A stretch of DNA of 64,000 nucleotides, from contig NZ_UHIY01000001.1 in NCBI RefSeq assembly GCF_900460525.1, forward strand, positions 1,364,001-1,428,000, written 5' to 3'. Numbering within the stretch: position 1 is the stretch's first letter; every line of letters starts with the position of its first letter. This document shows, piece by piece, positions 50,033 through 59,148 of the stretch. The translations under genes were made by a program, and so were the position numbers. Source of the stretch: Yersinia kristensenii. GTDB taxonomy: Bacteria; Pseudomonadota; Gammaproteobacteria; Enterobacterales; Enterobacteriaceae. Under the pieces are notes generated by a model. That model made no database searches. It was not told where the DNA came from and saw nothing but the letters and a program-made list of their open reading frames with translations.

Positions 50033-50605
50033 ATGAGCCTACAACGCTGCGGCTGGGTAACGACTGATCCGCTCTATCTGGCTTATCATGATACTGAATG
50101 GGGAATTCCACGCACTGATAGCCAGGCATTATTCGAAATGCTGTGCCTTGAAGGCCAACAAGCCGGGCTTTCGTGGATAACCGTGTTGAAAAAACGCGAA
50201 CACTATCGCAAATGCTTCCATAACTTTGATCCCGTGCGTGTGGCAAAAATGGGGCCGGACGATGTAGAAAAACTGGTGCTGGACAGCGGTATTATCCGCC
50301 ACCGCGGTAAAATTCAGGCCATTATCACCAATGCGCAGGCCTATCTGGCAATGGAAGCTAACGGCGAAGATTTTTCGCGTTTTATTTGGAGTTTCGTCGA
50401 CGGTAAACCCCAAATTAACCACTGGTGGTGTTTGGCTGAATGCCCGGCAATGACGCCAATTTCTGATGCGATGTCAAAAGCACTCAAGAAACGAGGTTTT
50501 AAGTTTATCGGCTCCACCATTTGCTATGCCTTTATGCAGGCCAGTGGTCTGGTGAACGATCATCTGGCGAGCTGTTTTTGCCACCCGGATAACGTAGTAG
50601 AATGA
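50033..50605 (+). CDS. tag: 3-methyladenine DNA glycosylase I, Tag
   Basis: 190 residues (E. coli 187). RCGWVTTDPLYLAYHDTEWGIPRTDSQALFEMLCLEGQQAGLSWITVLKKR carries the substrate pocket (Tyr, Glu) and zinc-site Cys6 and His19; C-terminal VNDHLASCFCH supplies the other zinc ligands (the Tag zinc snap). It removes 3-methyladenine from alkylated DNA. It overlaps yiaC by 4 bases, as in E. coli. Confidence 0.96.
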   Translation: MSLQRCGWVTTDPLYLAYHDTEWGIPRTDSQALFEMLCLEGQQAGLSWITVLKKREHYRKCFHNFDPVRVAKMGPDDVEKLVLDSGIIRHRGKIQAIITNAQAYLAMEANGEDFSRFIWSFVDGKPQINHWWCLAECPAMTPISDAMSKALKKRGFKFIGSTICYAFMQASGLVNDHLASCFCHPDNVVE

Positions 50606-51063
50606 TAAGAGCTTACCAACCGGACGATCTTGATGCCGTCATGCAATTGTGGTTGAGCAGCACGATTGCGGCGCATCCTTTTATTGCCGAACAATACTGG
50701 CACGAGAGCGCCTCGTTGGTGCGAGATACCTATCTTCCGGCGGCACGGACTTGGGTATATTTACCACAGGAAGTCCCATCGGACCCCGCTGACGGGGAAA
50801 ACACTATAGTCGGGTTTATTAGTATCCTTGAAGAACAACTGGTAGGCGCATTGTTTGTTGACCAATCCTATTATGGTAAAGGGGTGGGGAAAATACTGAT
50901 GGATAGCATCCAGCAACACTATAAAGCGCTAACTTTGGAGGTTTATCAAAAAAATCATCGGGCTTATCACTTTTATCGTAAGCAAGGTTTTATTGTCACC
51001 GAGCGGGCCTACAATGCAGAAACTAAAAGCGTTATTTTAACTATGCAGTGGCAGCGCTATTAG
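50602..51063 (+). CDS. yiaC: GNAT protein acetyltransferase YiaC
   Basis: 153 residues (E. coli 146). GNAT fold: MIRAYQPDDLDAVMQLWLSS, ISILEEQLVGALFVDQSYYGKGVGKILMDSIQQHY (motif A with GKGVGK), LTLEVYQKNHRAYHFYRKQGF (motif B). The E. coli orthologue acetylates protein lysines. Its ATG overlaps the tag stop. Confidence 0.93.
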   Translation: MIRAYQPDDLDAVMQLWLSSTIAAHPFIAEQYWHESASLVRDTYLPAARTWVYLPQEVPSDPADGENTIVGFISILEEQLVGALFVDQSYYGKGVGKILMDSIQQHYKALTLEVYQKNHRAYHFYRKQGFIVTERAYNAETKSVILTMQWQRY

Positions 51064-51297
51064 TAAATAAATCATCAAATATTCTAGCATCCTTTAATTA
51101 AATTAAATATTCATCACTCGCACTTGATACATTTAATATAACGCTCTTAATAAAAAGTATCGCCCCTATAAAAGAATAAAAAACAAATAAAGAGATAATT
51201 GAAGAGCTTATTCATTTTCTACTCTCTATAGTAGCCTTTGAACTTATCGTTTTAAAACCACCTTAATAATATAGCACAATAATGACACGGAGTTATT

Positions 51298-53328
51298 ATG
51301 CATAAAAACCGTAATTTGTTATTTTTCCTATGTATATCACTATCTCCATTAGTTCATTCTGAATTGGAGATACCTTTTGATTATGCTACTTCACCAGTAA
51401 AAAATAATACTGAATGTTCACATTATTACCATAACTTAATCGATGAGGAATTCTGTCCCTACCAACTGAATCATAGTGTTCCAAATATTAACCAGAACAA
51501 ATTAGAAATGACCGCAGAAAAAAGAAGTTTATTAATCTGTGAAGAAAATTGCACAATATCGAGTAAAATGGTTATTCCTTTGAATGATCTATTTTCCACA
51601 ATAGCTATTCAAGACAACCAAAATAAAGTGGCATTATTTAATTTTGAATTAAATCGTTATTCCACATTCAATTTAAATCTGGAAGATAACGTCGACATTA
51701 CTATTGATGAAGATGAAATGTATATTCTTGCCTCTGATATAAATAGTCAGCAAATTAATTATAAACTTCAGCCAGATAGCACGGCCATTGCCTTCATTTT
51801 CGAGGTTTCAAATGAAGGATTAGCAATAAATTATCTGGAAAGTCATTCTGCTCACCAGGGCACCTTATCACCCACTCTTATTTTTAACGCCGAGCGGAAA
51901 AATAATCTCGCGGTTTTCCCCGACCTGGCTATTTATAACAATATTCTCAACGGCCCCTTAGTGATGAATCGCCATCTGTTGGTCACAATGAGTGATGACC
52001 ACCGAACCAAACGGGAAGTCGCAGGTATTATGGGCTGTCTGTTATCCGGCCCTTTGGCCCTTTACAATATAGTCGTACATGGGCGTTGTAATCAGGTGGA
52101 GTCGGCCTGGGCCAGTATTAAGTCATTTTTTTCTGGTCAAGATAAAGCGAAAATGCAGCTAATCGCAGGTTCAGCAACAGCCTTAAAACCGCTCCCAGCA
52201 AAAACAGAAAAGCAGTCTGATACACTGAGATTAACCCATATCGACCTCCCTTCATTGCACCAACAGAGCTTAACTCTGCCCGCTGTAGCAAAAGCTTGTC
52301 ATATTCCGCTGGAAAATTTAGTGAGCAGCCGCTTTCCGCGCCAGTTAGATGGGCCAGCCTGTGGCTCCTGGCTATCGCGGCTACTGGCCGATTTTACCTT
52401 ACTGTTTGGGAGTAGTTTGCGTGATTGGTCGATAGAGCGCTTACGTCAGGTATTAGATAGCGCTATTGATGCAGACAGCACTGGGTATGCCGGGATTGAT
52501 ACCGGAACAGAACTACGGCTGATGCAGGGAATAAGAAGGGGCGTGAGAGAACTCGGGCGAACTGAGGCTATCAATCAAATCACTCGCTCATTTCATTATG
52601 CAGAAAGGGAACTTGCCCACTATTACTTACAGACAAATGGTGAAGATACCACGCCCTCGGCAGCTCAAAACCTCCCTTTAGGGCACTATGTGCTGTCCCT
52701 GGATACCTATGTCCCCATGACAGAGCCCGTGCCGGTGCGTATTCGCAGAAATGGTGAATGGGAAACATCAGATTCATTGGCTTTTCAAATAGAAATTATC
52801 TCAGGAGAACATCAAGAAGAAGAGAGGGAGCTACGCGCAGCTTCCCTGGAGGTTATCAATGAATGGTACGAAAAATATCACACCCTAACCTATGGCACGA
52901 TGTTAACGAAAGATAAGGAAACCCATCAAGAGACCAGAATTCCAGTGACCGCCGCAGATAGAATTATTTACTCTGCACGTATTACGAGCAATTCATTGAA
53001 AACTCACTTAGAAGAAAACACACCGGGATATTTATTTGTCATCGTGAAAGTTAATGGACAAATTATTCATATGCTGGAAGCGGAAAAATATCACATAAAT
53101 AATGAACCGCTGGAAGGACATTATTATTTGGCAAACTCATTGACTTTACCAACATTCATTATAAAAGCAGATGCCGAAGGCAGTATCCGCGGGGCGGGCA
53201 CTGCGGCAGTTCACGGGTTAGCCCATTATCTTAAAAGCAAAGGGGTCAAATTTATCCATTCAGATGTGCTTTCTCACCCCTCTGCCAGAGTGAAACAAAA
53301 GCTGGGCTTTGAGCATGATGAACTTTAA
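51298..53328 (+). CDS. Secreted toxin-like protein, first of tandem paralogues
   Basis: 676 residues, not recognised as any named protein. A signal peptide (LLFFLCISLSPLVHS) is cleaved near residue 21. The mature N-terminal region (to about 235) is rich in Asn, Ile and acidic residues, with two Cys pairs (TEC/EFC, LIC/ENC). Residues 236-239 are R-T-K-R, a furin-type site, followed by a hydrophobic segment with GC..GRC (EVAGIMGCLLSGPLALYNIVV). A domain with PACGSWLSRLLADFTLLFG and DRIIYSARITS then leads to a C-terminal GNAT-like end: R631-G-A-G-TAAV, HYLKSKG, then HPSARVKQKLGF. The gene is AT-rich compared with its neighbours and 34 bases from its paralogue. An A/B-type exotoxin is inferred from layout only. 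Confidence 0.75.
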   Translation: MHKNRNLLFFLCISLSPLVHSELEIPFDYATSPVKNNTECSHYYHNLIDEEFCPYQLNHSVPNINQNKLEMTAEKRSLLICEENCTISSKMVIPLNDLFSTIAIQDNQNKVALFNFELNRYSTFNLNLEDNVDITIDEDEMYILASDINSQQINYKLQPDSTAIAFIFEVSNEGLAINYLESHSAHQGTLSPTLIFNAERKNNLAVFPDLAIYNNILNGPLVMNRHLLVTMSDDHRTKREVAGIMGCLLSGPLALYNIVVHGRCNQVESAWASIKSFFSGQDKAKMQLIAGSATALKPLPAKTEKQSDTLRLTHIDLPSLHQQSLTLPAVAKACHIPLENLVSSRFPRQLDGPACGSWLSRLLADFTLLFGSSLRDWSIERLRQVLDSAIDADSTGYAGIDTGTELRLMQGIRRGVRELGRTEAINQITRSFHYAERELAHYYLQTNGEDTTPSAAQNLPLGHYVLSLDTYVPMTEPVPVRIRRNGEWETSDSLAFQIEIISGEHQEEERELRAASLEVINEWYEKYHTLTYGTMLTKDKETHQETRIPVTAADRIIYSARITSNSLKTHLEENTPGYLFVIVKVNGQIIHMLEAEKYHINNEPLEGHYYLANSLTLPTFIIKADAEGSIRGAGTAAVHGLAHYLKSKGVKFIHSDVLSHPSARVKQKLGFEHDEL

Positions 53329-53361
53329 ATTTTATTATTTAATATACGTTATGGAGTCAAT

Positions 53362-55539
53362 ATGAATAAATCATTATTTCTCTATTTACTCGCCATACTT
53401 TATTCAGAGAGTGCTAAGTCAAAAAATATCGTCCCGGAAGAATCGACAGGAGAACCATTATATTTCAAGGAAATAATATCAGCGCCAACATGTTTCTATG
53501 CTGAAGATAATTTCCAGGGTGAGTCTTTTTGTCTGACAGCACCGGGAGCTATCGACCTTTATAATAGGAAAGATAGTCATCTCAATGACAGAATATCTTC
53601 CATTAAGATCCCAGCGGAGACACAGGTTACTATTTATAAAAATGATCATTTTAATTCACCTCATTACAATCTAACCGAATCAGTTGACTTAGCGTGGCTA
53701 AAAAAAATGGGCATGGCAGGCCAGATTAGCGCTATTAAAATTCGCGACTCCCCTGGTTTTTGCATACAAGATTGCGTGGTGATTAAAGAAAATAAAATCG
53801 AATTAAATAGCACATTAGGAAAATACGATTCAGAATTTGGTGAAATAAATAAACTTATATTAATGAATTTCGACATTAATAATGAGAGCAATTTTGGCGT
53901 GGGATTTTTTGACTATCCACAGATCATCGTGGTTGGGAAAGATCTGTTTTTCTACGCCACAGAAAAAAGTAAACTTATTAATATGAGAATAAGTGATAAC
54001 GCCGACAATTTATCTTTATTGTTTAAATTCAATGACCAAAAATTGGAATTTCAATACCTTGAAGCTGAAGGAACCGCCCCCCTCAATACTCCATTCTGGA
54101 TTAACACTCAATATTCCTCTGGAAACTTAGCTGATTTACACATCATTAATGGTATTCCCGATAATGACCGGGGAAACATACCCGAGGATATCCAGCCATT
54201 AATACTGAATAAAACTATAATGGCGATAAATAAGCATTCTCATCGCGATAAACGCGGAGCTTTAGGGATCGCCGGCTGTGTGGGTATTCCCTTGCTGGCA
54301 ATTTATAATTTGGTGGTTCAGGGCCGCTGTAATCAACTTGATAAACTGGTAGGAGCGAATGAGTTTTCTCACCACGATGGGGAGGGGAAAACACAGGTCG
54401 TGGCCGGTTCAGCAAAGCCCCTTGCTGCGGTACAAACCACCAGCATTTCATTAGATAAACCGACGCCATCAATGTTGGTCTTAGCCCATCTCGATACTCA
54501 CCTACATAATCAGGCGGTGACTTTACCGGCAGTGGCAAAAACCTGTAAAACCTCGGTGGAGGCAATTATCGCCGCCCGCTATCCTCGTCAAACAGGAATG
54601 CGCTGTGGGTCCCGGCTGTCTATTCTACTGGCTGATTTTACATTGCTTTTTGGCGAAAACTTATTGGATTGGACAACCGAGCATTTAACCCAAGTTTTAC
54701 AAAGTATTAGTGAGCATGGTACCACTGGCTATGCGGGATCTGACCAAGTAACAGAGTCCAGATTGGTTGAAAGAGTACAGGAAGCTATATCTGATTTGGG
54801 GCTTAGCCCATTGACCACTCTATTGGAGGAGGCCTTCGATTATGCATTATTAAATTATGCCCGCTATTTTATGCACAATGAAAATCAAGAGACTTTTGCC
54901 TCTCCTCAAACAGCGCAAAGTCTACCACTGGGTGATTATATTTTACCCTTAGAAAACTATATTCATCCCGTGCACCCGCCTACACCACTGATTATGGATA
55001 ATGGCGAATGGGTTAGACCCGAAGACTTATATTTTGAAATAGCGGTCATTCCCGGTGGCGACCAACATGTCGCGACAAATTTAACCGAGGAAATAGCCGA
55101 GGTTATTAATGACTGGCGTCAATTTTATAATCAGGTTCAATATCAAGCAGATAATAACGGGACACCATTAACGAGCCGCGATAGAACAATCTATGCCGCC
55201 AGGATAACCAGTAAAATGCTGTATCTTATGTTAACGGATAATTCTAGTGACTATCAATTTGTCGTGGTTAAACTCAAGGGAAAGATTGTTAGCCTATTAG
55301 CCTCATTAAATGATGCTAATGGTGAAGAAAGCTATATTAATTTCTCGGTCACTCACCCACAGTATGTATTAAACCCTCATCAAAATGGCAGCGTTCGGGG
55401 GGCTGGCACCGCAGCTGTCAGAGAATTAGCGCGCTATCTGAAAGAAAAGGGGAAAAAAACCCTCAGTTCCAATGTTATTTCACAACCCTCAGCCATGGTT
55501 AAAAATAAACTGGGTTTCATATATAAAGGTGAACTCTAA
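53362..55539 (+). CDS. Secreted toxin-like protein with beta/gamma-crystallin-like N-terminus, second paralogue
   Basis: 725 residues. A short signal peptide (SLFLYLLAILYSESAKS) is followed by a beta/gamma-crystallin-like module (about 35-125: CFYAEDNFQGESFCL, then HLNDRISSIKIP, then VTIYKNDHF). A C-I-Q-D-C stretch corresponds to the Cys pair of the first paralogue. At R295-D-K-R298 a furin-type site precedes GALGIAGCVGIPLLAIYNLVV and GRCNQ. The C-terminal half tracks the first protein closely: TLPAVAKTC, MRCGSRLSILLADFTLLFG, TGYAG, DRTIYAARITS, then R679-G-A-G-TAAV, RYLKEKGKK, QPSAMVKNKLGF and the last residues EL. It likely arose by duplication of the first gene, or the reverse, with a change of N-terminal module. 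Confidence 0.75.
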   Translation: MNKSLFLYLLAILYSESAKSKNIVPEESTGEPLYFKEIISAPTCFYAEDNFQGESFCLTAPGAIDLYNRKDSHLNDRISSIKIPAETQVTIYKNDHFNSPHYNLTESVDLAWLKKMGMAGQISAIKIRDSPGFCIQDCVVIKENKIELNSTLGKYDSEFGEINKLILMNFDINNESNFGVGFFDYPQIIVVGKDLFFYATEKSKLINMRISDNADNLSLLFKFNDQKLEFQYLEAEGTAPLNTPFWINTQYSSGNLADLHIINGIPDNDRGNIPEDIQPLILNKTIMAINKHSHRDKRGALGIAGCVGIPLLAIYNLVVQGRCNQLDKLVGANEFSHHDGEGKTQVVAGSAKPLAAVQTTSISLDKPTPSMLVLAHLDTHLHNQAVTLPAVAKTCKTSVEAIIAARYPRQTGMRCGSRLSILLADFTLLFGENLLDWTTEHLTQVLQSISEHGTTGYAGSDQVTESRLVERVQEAISDLGLSPLTTLLEEAFDYALLNYARYFMHNENQETFASPQTAQSLPLGDYILPLENYIHPVHPPTPLIMDNGEWVRPEDLYFEIAVIPGGDQHVATNLTEEIAEVINDWRQFYNQVQYQADNNGTPLTSRDRTIYAARITSKMLYLMLTDNSSDYQFVVVKLKGKIVSLLASLNDANGEESYINFSVTHPQYVLNPHQNGSVRGAGTAAVRELARYLKEKGKKTLSSNVISQPSAMVKNKLGFIYKGEL

Positions 55540-55585
55540 ATCTGCCCTGTGTCGGGATTCATGCTGGCACAGGGTTATTTCATCC

Positions 55586-56230
55586 TTATTCGACTGCAAC
55601 ACGATATACACAACGGCGTGAGCCCGAAAGTATGTGCTCAGTTCGCTCGACCGGTGCTTGTAATACTTCCCGAAAAACATCTAATTCCGCTCGACAGAAT
55701 CCCTGACAGGTCGTTGCCGCAGCACAAATAGGGCAATGGTTTTCAATCAGTAATATCGAACCGTCGGCCTGAGTTTGGCACTCCGCCATATACCCTTCCT
55801 GAGAGCGGATCGCCACCAGCCGCTCCACCCGTTCATCAATACTATTGGCCCCTTTCATCGCCTGGCAATACAGTTCGCGCGTTTCCTGCTCACGGGTATC
55901 TATCAGTAAATTAAGCGCTTCTTGACCTAATTTTGTGCGCACCATTCGTAATAATTGCACCGTTAACTCGCCGTGAGTATCCGGAAAACGGGCATTTCCT
56001 GCATCGGTGAGCTGCCAAAGTTGGATAGGCCGCCCCACACCTTTGGCCTGTGCGACGGCTACAACCAGCCCATCTTTAGCCAATTTTACAAATTGTTGCC
56101 GTGCTGCTTCCCCCGTAGTGCCGAGGATCTTGCCCGCATCGGTAGCTTGCAAGGGGCCGCGAGTCTTCAGCAACATCAACAGACGCTCAGCAACAGACTG
56201 TGGTTGGCTGGTAGAATGGTCGATACTCAT
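55586..56230 (-). CDS. SufR/COG2345-type metalloregulator, putative
   Basis: 214 residues from ATG 56230, with GGGGGAAGAT just upstream. An N-terminal winged helix-turn-helix (AERLLMLLKTRGPLQATDAGKILGTTGEAARQQFVKLAKDGLV, VGRPIQLWQLTDAG) leads. The C-terminal part has the SufR-like Cys pattern: NHCPICAAATTCQGFCRAEL, then VERTEHILSGSRRCVYRV (Cys at about 166, 169, 175, 179, 207). Such Cys may hold an Fe-S cluster or metal. It diverges from an MFS exporter, its probable target; the signal may be redox or iron stress. Assignment to family is by motif recall. Confidence 0.78.
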   Translation of the reverse strand: MSIDHSTSQPQSVAERLLMLLKTRGPLQATDAGKILGTTGEAARQQFVKLAKDGLVVAVAQAKGVGRPIQLWQLTDAGNARFPDTHGELTVQLLRMVRTKLGQEALNLLIDTREQETRELYCQAMKGANSIDERVERLVAIRSQEGYMAECQTQADGSILLIENHCPICAAATTCQGFCRAELDVFREVLQAPVERTEHILSGSRRCVYRVAVE

Positions 56231-56406
56231 ATCTTCCCCCGCTATCATGGGTGTGTTTTCTATTTTTAACGAATGATAGCCAGTATAACATTTTACAAGC
56301 TTATACTTGACTTATTATCGATGACTGGCCTAAGTTATTCCAAGAATTATCTTGTTTAATTTTATCGTAACCACAACACCAACTCAACAACCAGATTTCT
56401 GGCAGG

Positions 56407-57861
56407 ATGGAAAACGTGATAATGAATGATGCAAGCCGTTGGAGTGATTTGTTCTCCGGCAAGAACGCGGCTTTTGCCATAGCCCTGTCAGGCGGCGTAG
56501 TGTTACACGCCATCAATATTTATATCGCCACCACGATTTTACCGTCGGTGGTGCTCGAAATTAATGGTCTGAATTTATATGCCTGGAACACCACCCTGTT
56601 TGTCACCGCGTCAATCCTCGGTTCCGCACTTTCTGCCCGTTTACTCAGTGGTTACGGCGCACGTAGCGCGTATTTGTTTGCCTCACTGACCTTTATGCTG
56701 GGCAGTGCCTTATGTGCCATGGCACCCAACATGCCGCTGATGCTGGTTGGCCGAACCGTGCAGGGGCTGGGCGGTGGGTTTCTGTTCGCACTCTCTTACG
56801 CCATGATTAATCTAGTATTTCCACAATCATTGTGGCCCAGAGCAATGGCGCTCATTTCAGGAATGTGGGGGGTGGCAACACTGATTGGCCCCGCTATTGG
56901 TGGGATATTCGCGGAGATGAACGCCTGGCGATTTGCCTTCTGGACGTTGCTACCCGTGACACTGATTTATGCCATTTTTACCTGGCGCATTCTGCCTAAG
57001 GGGCGATCCAGCACCGCCGTCACCTCAGCATTACCGATAACCCAGTTGGTGCTATTAACCGCAATTGTCCTGACAATTTCCGCCAGCAGTATTGCCAGTA
57101 GCGGTCTGACGAATCTGCTGGGCATCGTGTTGGCGGTCTTACTGTTGGTGCTGTTATTGCGCATAGAATCCCGCGCCACCTCACGTTTACTGCCAAAAGG
57201 CGCATTACGCTTAAATTCCCCCTTGGCGGCGCTCTATATCACCATCTCGTTACTGGCGATCGGCATTACCTGCGAGATTTTTGTCCCTTACTTCTTACAA
57301 ACCTTGCATGGTCAATCACCGCTAATTTCTGGCTATATCGCGGCCACGATGGCGGCGGGCTGGACAATTTCTGAGGTAATGAGTGCTGGCTGGAAGAAAT
57401 CAGGTATTCGTTGGGCGATTATCAGCGGCCCAATCATTGTACTGGTAGGGATCATTGCGCTCGCCATTCTGATGCCGATAAGCTCATTAGGGGGGTGGCC
57501 GCAGATGAGGCCTATCGCCATTGCGCTGACATTAGTGGGTTTCGGTATTGGTTTTGGCTGGCCGCATCTGCTGACTCGCATTCTGCAAGTAGCTGCTGAA
57601 GAAGATAAAGATATCGCCGGGGCCTCGATTACCACGGTACAGATGTTTGCCACCGCAGTGGGGGCGGCAATAGCCGGAATGGTGGCCAACCTTTCTGGTC
57701 TCAACTTCCCCGGCGGGGTCGCGGGCGCTGAAAACACCGCTCACTGGCTATTTACTCTGTATGCCATTGCCCCAGCACTGGCGATTATCACCGCGCTACG
57801 TTGCGCCGCCATTCGCTCGCCGACGCTTTCAGTTAACAGCGCCGCCAGCCACGAAGCATAA
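56407..57861 (+). CDS. MFS multidrug-type exporter (DHA2-like, 14 TM)
   Basis: 484 residues with about 13-14 TM segments: LSGGVVLHAINIYIATTILPSVVLEINGLNLYAWNTTLFVTASILGSALSARLLSGYGARSAY carries motif A in altered form, and GRTVQGLGGGFLFALSYAMINLVFP with GMWGVATLIGPAIGGIFAEMNAWRFAFW carries motifs of the drug:H+ antiporter family. The GTG/ATG at 56422 is another possible start. Divergent from the SufR-like regulator, 176 bases apart. Its substrate is unknown. Confidence 0.82.
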   Translation: MENVIMNDASRWSDLFSGKNAAFAIALSGGVVLHAINIYIATTILPSVVLEINGLNLYAWNTTLFVTASILGSALSARLLSGYGARSAYLFASLTFMLGSALCAMAPNMPLMLVGRTVQGLGGGFLFALSYAMINLVFPQSLWPRAMALISGMWGVATLIGPAIGGIFAEMNAWRFAFWTLLPVTLIYAIFTWRILPKGRSSTAVTSALPITQLVLLTAIVLTISASSIASSGLTNLLGIVLAVLLLVLLLRIESRATSRLLPKGALRLNSPLAALYITISLLAIGITCEIFVPYFLQTLHGQSPLISGYIAATMAAGWTISEVMSAGWKKSGIRWAIISGPIIVLVGIIALAILMPISSLGGWPQMRPIAIALTLVGFGIGFGWPHLLTRILQVAAEEDKDIAGASITTVQMFATAVGAAIAGMVANLSGLNFPGGVAGAENTAHWLFTLYAIAPALAIITALRCAAIRSPTLSVNSAASHEA

Positions 57862-57874
57862 CAAATGATTGAAG

Positions 57875-57902
57875 CCAACCTGCTCAAACAGGTTGGTTTT
57901 TT
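57875..57902 (+). terminator. Intrinsic terminator of the MFS exporter gene
   Basis: CCAACCTG (57875-57882) pairs perfectly with CAGGTTGG (57889-57896) around CTCAAA and is followed by six T. Confidence 0.9.
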
Positions 57903-57988
57903 CATTAGTCGTAACATTATAAGGGTGATTAGCGCTTGATCCCGCACCGGCCTTTGCTGTTATTCTGGCTTTAAATCTTAATCCTATT

Positions 57989-58118
57989 TACCCAAAGTCA
58001 TTGAGGTTGCAGGTAGGCGGTAAGTGAGCAAATCCCGATGAGCTTATTTATGTAAGGTCAACTACAAATAAGTGATACGGGTGAAGCCCACCCCCTGCGG
58101 CTTCAAGTACGAAGGGTA
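57989..58118 (+). repeat. ERIC element directly upstream of ghrB
   Basis: 130 bases from TACCCAAAGT to ACGAAGGGTA, with GTTGCAGGTAGGCGG, AATCCCGATGAGCTTA, TAAGTGATACGGGTGA and CGGCTTCAAGTA in the ERIC order. It ends 17 bases before the ghrB start codon, so the ghrB leader RNA must include it or start within it. Confidence 0.85.
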
Positions 58119-58135
58119 AATCATTGGAGCTTGCG

Positions 58136-59116
58136 ATGAAGCCGTCTATTGTGCTGTACAAAAGTATTCCCGCTGATCTGCATCAGCGTTTAGAGCAACA
58201 TTTTACCGTAAACAGTTTTGAGGGTTTATCTTCAGATAATCAGCCAGAGCTATTGGCTGCACTGCAACAGGCGGAAGGGCTTATCGGTTCTGGCGGTAAA
58301 ATCGACCAGGCTTTCTTGCAATTAGCACCACGGCTGCGCGCTGCTTCAACCATTTCCGTCGGTTATGATAATTTTGCTGTAGATGCACTGAGCCAGCGCG
58401 GGATCGTATTAATGCACACGCCGACAGTGCTGACCGAAACAGTGGCTGACACCATGATGACCCTGGTGCTTTCCACCGCTCGTCGGGTGGTCGAGCTGGC
58501 GGAGCGCGTGAAAGCCGGTGAGTGGCAAGATAGCATTGGTGATGACTGGTTTGGCGTCGATGTTCATCATAAAACTATGGGTATTCTCGGCATGGGCCGG
58601 ATTGGCATGGCGCTAGCCCAGCGGGCGCATTTTGGTTTCAGCATGCCGGTGCTGTACACCAGCCGCCGCCCACATGAAGAAGCTGAAAAGCGCTTTGGTG
58701 CTCGCCGCTGCTCACTCGATACATTGCTGGCTGAAGTCGATTTCCTCTGCATTACTTTGCCGATGACCGAGCAGACTTATCATATGATTGGTCGTGAACA
58801 GCTGGCTAAAATGAAATCCAGCGCCATCTTGATCAATGCAGGCCGTGGGCCAGTAGTGGATGAACAAGCACTGATTGCCGCCCTACAAGAGGGCACGATT
58901 CATGGTGCTGGGCTGGATGTGTTTGAACAAGAACCTCTACCGGCGGATTCACCATTACTCAAATTACCTAATGTGGTGGCTGTGCCGCATATTGGTTCCG
59001 CCACCCACGAAACTCGCTACAACATGGCCGCCTGCGCTGTGGATAACCTGATTGCTGCGCTGACTGGCACCGTCACAGAAAACTGCGTCAACCCGCAGGT
59101 TTTACAGAAAGCTTAA
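58136..59116 (+). CDS. ghrB: Glyoxylate/hydroxypyruvate reductase B, GhrB
   Basis: 326 residues from ATG 58136 (TTGGAG 7 bases upstream), similar to E. coli GhrB (324). D-2-hydroxyacid dehydrogenase fold: [42 protein letters not shown](P)-binding [20 protein letters not shown] with SRRP for NADP, catalytic Arg in [14 protein letters not shown], Glu in DVFEQEPL, and His in [11 protein letters not shown]. It reduces glyoxylate and hydroxypyruvate, and 2-keto-gluconate. Preceded by an ERIC. Confidence 0.95.
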   Translation: MKPSIVLYKSIPADLHQRLEQHFTVNSFEGLSSDNQPELLAALQQAEGLIGSGGKIDQAFLQLAPRLRAASTISVGYDNFAVDALSQRGIVLMHTPTVLTETVADTMMTLVLSTARRVVELAERVKAGEWQDSIGDDWFGVDVHHKTMGILGMGRIGMALAQRAHFGFSMPVLYTSRRPHEEAEKRFGARRCSLDTLLAEVDFLCITLPMTEQTYHMIGREQLAKMKSSAILINAGRGPVVDEQALIAALQEGTIHGAGLDVFEQEPLPADSPLLKLPNVVAVPHIGSATHETRYNMAACAVDNLIAALTGTVTENCVNPQVLQKA

Positions 59117-59127
59117 ACACCCCCACT

Positions 59128-59143
59128 GGCCTGCTAGCAGGCC
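59128..59143. terminator. Palindromic stem after ghrB
   Basis: GGCCTGCT AGCAGGCC, a perfect 16-base palindrome 12 bases past the ghrB stop, followed by ATTTATC. It lies between ghrB and the convergent toxin gene. Confidence 0.6.
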
Positions 59144-59148
59144 ATTTA

